The position numbers were made by a program, and so were the translations under genes. Shown in pieces: positions 62,078-64,000 of a DNA stretch of 64,000 bases. The stretch lies in NCBI GenBank assembly GCA_017472285.1, contig JAFUQQ010000013.1:1-64000 (forward strand), read 5' to 3'. The notes below the pieces were generated by a model that did not search any database, had not been told where the DNA came from, and saw nothing but the letters and a program-made list of their open reading frames with translations. The stretch is from Clostridia bacterium (GTDB lineage: Bacteria > Bacillota > Clostridia > Oscillospirales > CAG-272). Within the stretch, counting starts at the first letter, position 1. Each line of letters starts with the position of its first letter.

Positions 62078-62928
62078 TTGAGTTTTTCCCCCGTTTCTGC
62101 AAAGATCGGTATCATCATCAGAATACCGTAAGATAAATAAGAAGCGATGCCGAGTGGTGTGGATTCCGTAAACGTAAGCATGGGATAAAACGCAAAATCC
62201 AATGCGCCCCATGCAAGTCCGAGTGCCGTCATACCCGTACAGAGTATAATCACGCAAAGCAAAAGGATATCGGACGTTCCGAAACGGAATCGGGAATAAT
62301 ACGTCCGTTTTCCCGTACCGTAAGCGCGCGCTTCCATGCTGTCTGCGGTCGTGATGCCGTTTTCCAATGCCCATGTGATGAGGATGGAAAAAACACGGAG
62401 ATCACACCGAAGTTTATCAAAAATATTATCGTCTTTATAAAGTCCGAGTGCTTTTTGCGTTTCGGTGATTTTTTTTGCCCGTTCTCTGAAAAGCGGAACG
62501 TAACGGAGTCCCATGGAAAGCACGAGTGCTACCTTGGGCGAAAATCTGCCGAAAACGTAGAGCAATTTATCACGTGTCATGATATCCGTAAACGTGCGGA
62601 ACAGATAAAAGACCGTGACGAGTATGCCCGCGCTGACAAAGCCGTAGACCGTCGCTTCCAACGTAATAGGCGCATCGTTGATGACGAAAAGCACCGTTTT
62701 TCCGTTATGGGATACGAGCGGGTTGACGAGCCCCAGAACGATGAAGATTAGAAAAAAATACAGATGGGAACGCGCGTTTTTCTGTCCGTTGCGAAGCAGA
62801 AAATGAGCGATCGCACCGATCGCGCCGAAAAGCAAAAGAATCGGATTTTGCGAAAACATCAGGATTCCAGCGGCAGACAAATAGTAAATACAGATCACGA
62901 TGGGATTATATGCGGAGATGGATTTCAT
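62050..62928 (-). CDS. ECF transporter T component (EcfT/CbiQ family)
   Basis: The 292-residue membrane protein has five or six helices and the coupling motif SMEARAYGTGKRTYY, where the ARG-like ARA motif contacts the ATPase. It also has FSPKVALVLSMGLRYVPLFR. It links the S component to the fused ATPase. It lies one base downstream of the DUF4430 gene and overlaps the ATPase gene, so all four genes form one operon. Confidence 0.92.
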   Translation of the reverse strand: MKSISAYNPIVICIYYLSAAGILMFSQNPILLLFGAIGAIAHFLLRNGQKNARSHLYFFLIFIVLGLVNPLVSHNGKTVLFVINDAPITLEATVYGFVSAGILVTVFYLFRTFTDIMTRDKLLYVFGRFSPKVALVLSMGLRYVPLFRERAKKITETQKALGLYKDDNIFDKLRCDLRVFSILITWALENGITTADSMEARAYGTGKRTYYSRFRFGTSDILLLCVIILCTGMTALGLAWGALDFAFYPMLTFTESTPLGIASYLSYGILMMIPIFAETGEKLKWQYLRSKI

Positions 62929-62929
62929 A

Positions 62930-64000
62930 TCATTCCCCTTTTCCGAGATCGAGCGTATATTCCCATACGACCGTATCGCCGTCTTTCAAAACGTATGCAC
63001 CCGCGCTGACGGAAGGACGCTCGCCGTTGACGGAATATTGCCAGCCCGAAAGATCACCGAAATCAAATTCATAAAGATAAGCGATACCCGAGATATACGC
63101 CATCTTTGCCGTGCCGTTATTTTCGATCTGTATCTGATATTTTTTTGCGGCTTCCGTCAAAATCTGATATACCGTATCGCCTTCTTCGATTACAAAAGAG
63201 GTTTCCGTAAGGATAACGCCATTTTCGGGAATGTGTTTTTCACGTCCCGCGACCGTATCGCAACGTATTTCCATCGTGACCGTGCCGATCGGATTTTCCT
63301 TGACCGCATCCGCGCCGTTATAATAATCATCCACACTCTGAAAATCGATCATAAGTACCGCGCAGACGATCAAAGCTGTTACGATCAATACCGCAAGAAA
63401 ATTCTTGGGATTTCGTTTTTTACAGATAAAAAGAACCAGACAAACGATTCCGCCCGTGAGAACGACCGCAAGGCAGATGATCGCTTTGATATTCAGCCCT
63501 TTGGTTTCTGGCTGTTCGGCGGTGTTATCCTTTTCTTGCGGAAGCTCTGCGTTTTCGGGATTTGCTCGGTCGAAAAGATAAACGGAATCTTCACCGTTTT
63601 GCATATGGAGATATGCGGTTGCCGCTAAAAATACCTGAACGGTTGCCACCTCGTTGGCATCACCGCCTTCCGTATGACAAAAATCACCGCTCGGTAAACG
63701 GTATTTCAGAATACCGTCCCAAAGCGTATTTCCGTTTTTGATGAATCTGCCGTCCGTTTCGGAATCGATGCCAAGAGCGGAAAGGGCGATCATAACTTGC
63801 GCCGTGCTTTCGGGATTGGGTACGCCGTAGCTTGAAAAATCACCGTTTTCCGATTGTCTTGCCGATAAGAATGCAAGCGCATTTTCTACGGAAATGGCAA
63901 CGTCCGCATCCTTTTTATAATAGGGCGCAAGTGCCTGTACCGTCATGGCGGTCGCATCTACGTCGCTGTATTCTCCTGAAACGGAAAAGCCGCCGTCCTT
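62930..64000 (-). CDS. Transcobalamin-like DUF4430 protein with alpha/alpha repeats (5' end beyond window)
   Basis: At least 356 residues are encoded, continuing past the right edge. The visible N-terminal part is a prenyltransferase/transcobalamin-like alpha/alpha-toroid (DVDATAMTVQALAPYYKK, VENALAFLSARQSENGDFSS). Two membrane-helix segments follow (IICLAVVLTGGIVCLVLFI, FLAVLIVTALIVCAVLMI), then a C-terminal DUF4430 domain (FGDLSGWQYSVNGERPSVSA). DUF4430 is related to the C-terminal domain of vitamin B12 binders such as transcobalamin. With the ECF genes downstream, it probably captures a ligand outside the cell for import (inference). Confidence 0.85.
   Translation of the reverse strand, partial: KDGGFSVSGEYSDVDATAMTVQALAPYYKKDADVAISVENALAFLSARQSENGDFSSYGVPNPESTAQVMIALSALGIDSETDGRFIKNGNTLWDGILKYRLPSGDFCHTEGGDANEVATVQVFLAATAYLHMQNGEDSVYLFDRANPENAELPQEKDNTAEQPETKGLNIKAIICLAVVLTGGIVCLVLFICKKRNPKNFLAVLIVTALIVCAVLMIDFQSVDDYYNGADAVKENPIGTVTMEIRCDTVAGREKHIPENGVILTETSFVIEEGDTVYQILTEAAKKYQIQIENNGTAKMAYISGIAYLYEFDFGDLSGWQYSVNGERPSVSAGAYVLKDGDTVVWEYTLDLGKGE

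Overview
The window looks like a chromosomal segment of a spore-forming anaerobic Firmicute of the class Clostridia, probably an uncultured gut-type Oscillospirales/Ruminococcaceae relative (inference). The evidence is a complete spoIIA sporulation operon, further spore-type cell-wall genes, rubrerythrin, clostridial housekeeping order (rpsU, rimM-trmD-murJ; rsmD-coaD; uvrB-uvrA), good AGGAGG-type ribosome binding sites and many TTGACA-17-TATAAT promoters. No rRNA, tRNA, CRISPR array, transposase gene or phage was seen.

Layout. 0.2-2.1 kb: spoIIAA-spoIIAB-sigF on the minus strand, with a MITE-like element inside the operon. 2.5-7.0 kb: four-gene minus-strand operon of two M16 peptidases, lgt and folD. 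7.2-8.7 kb: NfeD-like and SPFH membrane proteins. 8.8-9.2 kb: a candidate type I toxin-antitoxin locus, with a holin-like small peptide facing an antisense RNA over a shared terminator. 9.2-13.6 kb: rubrerythrin, a toroid lyase-like protein, a MazF/EndoA toxin without a visible antitoxin, and enolase. 13.9-18.0 kb: pyroglutamyl peptidase, a lipoprotein-like protein, then a minus-strand trio with SpoIID-like and peptidoglycan-binding domains. 18.2-24.9 kb: rpsU, rimM, trmD, murJ, an O-antigen-ligase-like protein, two DUF4330 paralogues and an HPr-like protein whose catalytic His is Tyr. 25.1-40.2 kb: uvrC, rsmD, coaD, a lipoprotein, uvrB, uvrA, ftsH, an unknown membrane protein, hpt and a purine permease.

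40.2-45.8 kb: a minus-strand unit of a TerB-N/TerB-C protein, a GH2 glycosidase and a BrxD-like (DUF2791) ATPase. The TerB and ATPase families are known partners in predicted DNA-processing or defence systems, but here a glycosidase sits between them and the usual helicase is absent. 46-60 kb: an amidase, a DUF523 protein, a BspA-like leucine-rich-repeat lipoprotein, a GT2 glycosyltransferase, a PrsA/SurA-like lipoprotein, a P-loop ATPase, a PHP phosphoesterase, a GH94 phosphorylase and a G5/M23 lipoprotein. 59.8-64 kb: an ECF transporter (S, fused A-A, T) next to a transcobalamin-like DUF4430 protein cut by the window end.

The intergenic space is rich in short dispersed palindromic repeats. 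One family, a TTTCTTT/AAAGAAA hairpin followed by GCGGGAGG, lies directly before five start codons and supplies their ribosome binding sites. Its stems change sequence but keep pairing. Other repeats include a 201-bp element with 9-bp target duplications inside spoIIA and a 147-bp sequence present twice in opposite orientation 47 kb apart. The most unusual items are the toxin-antitoxin locus, the TerB/GH2/ATPase unit, the His-less HPr and these repeats.
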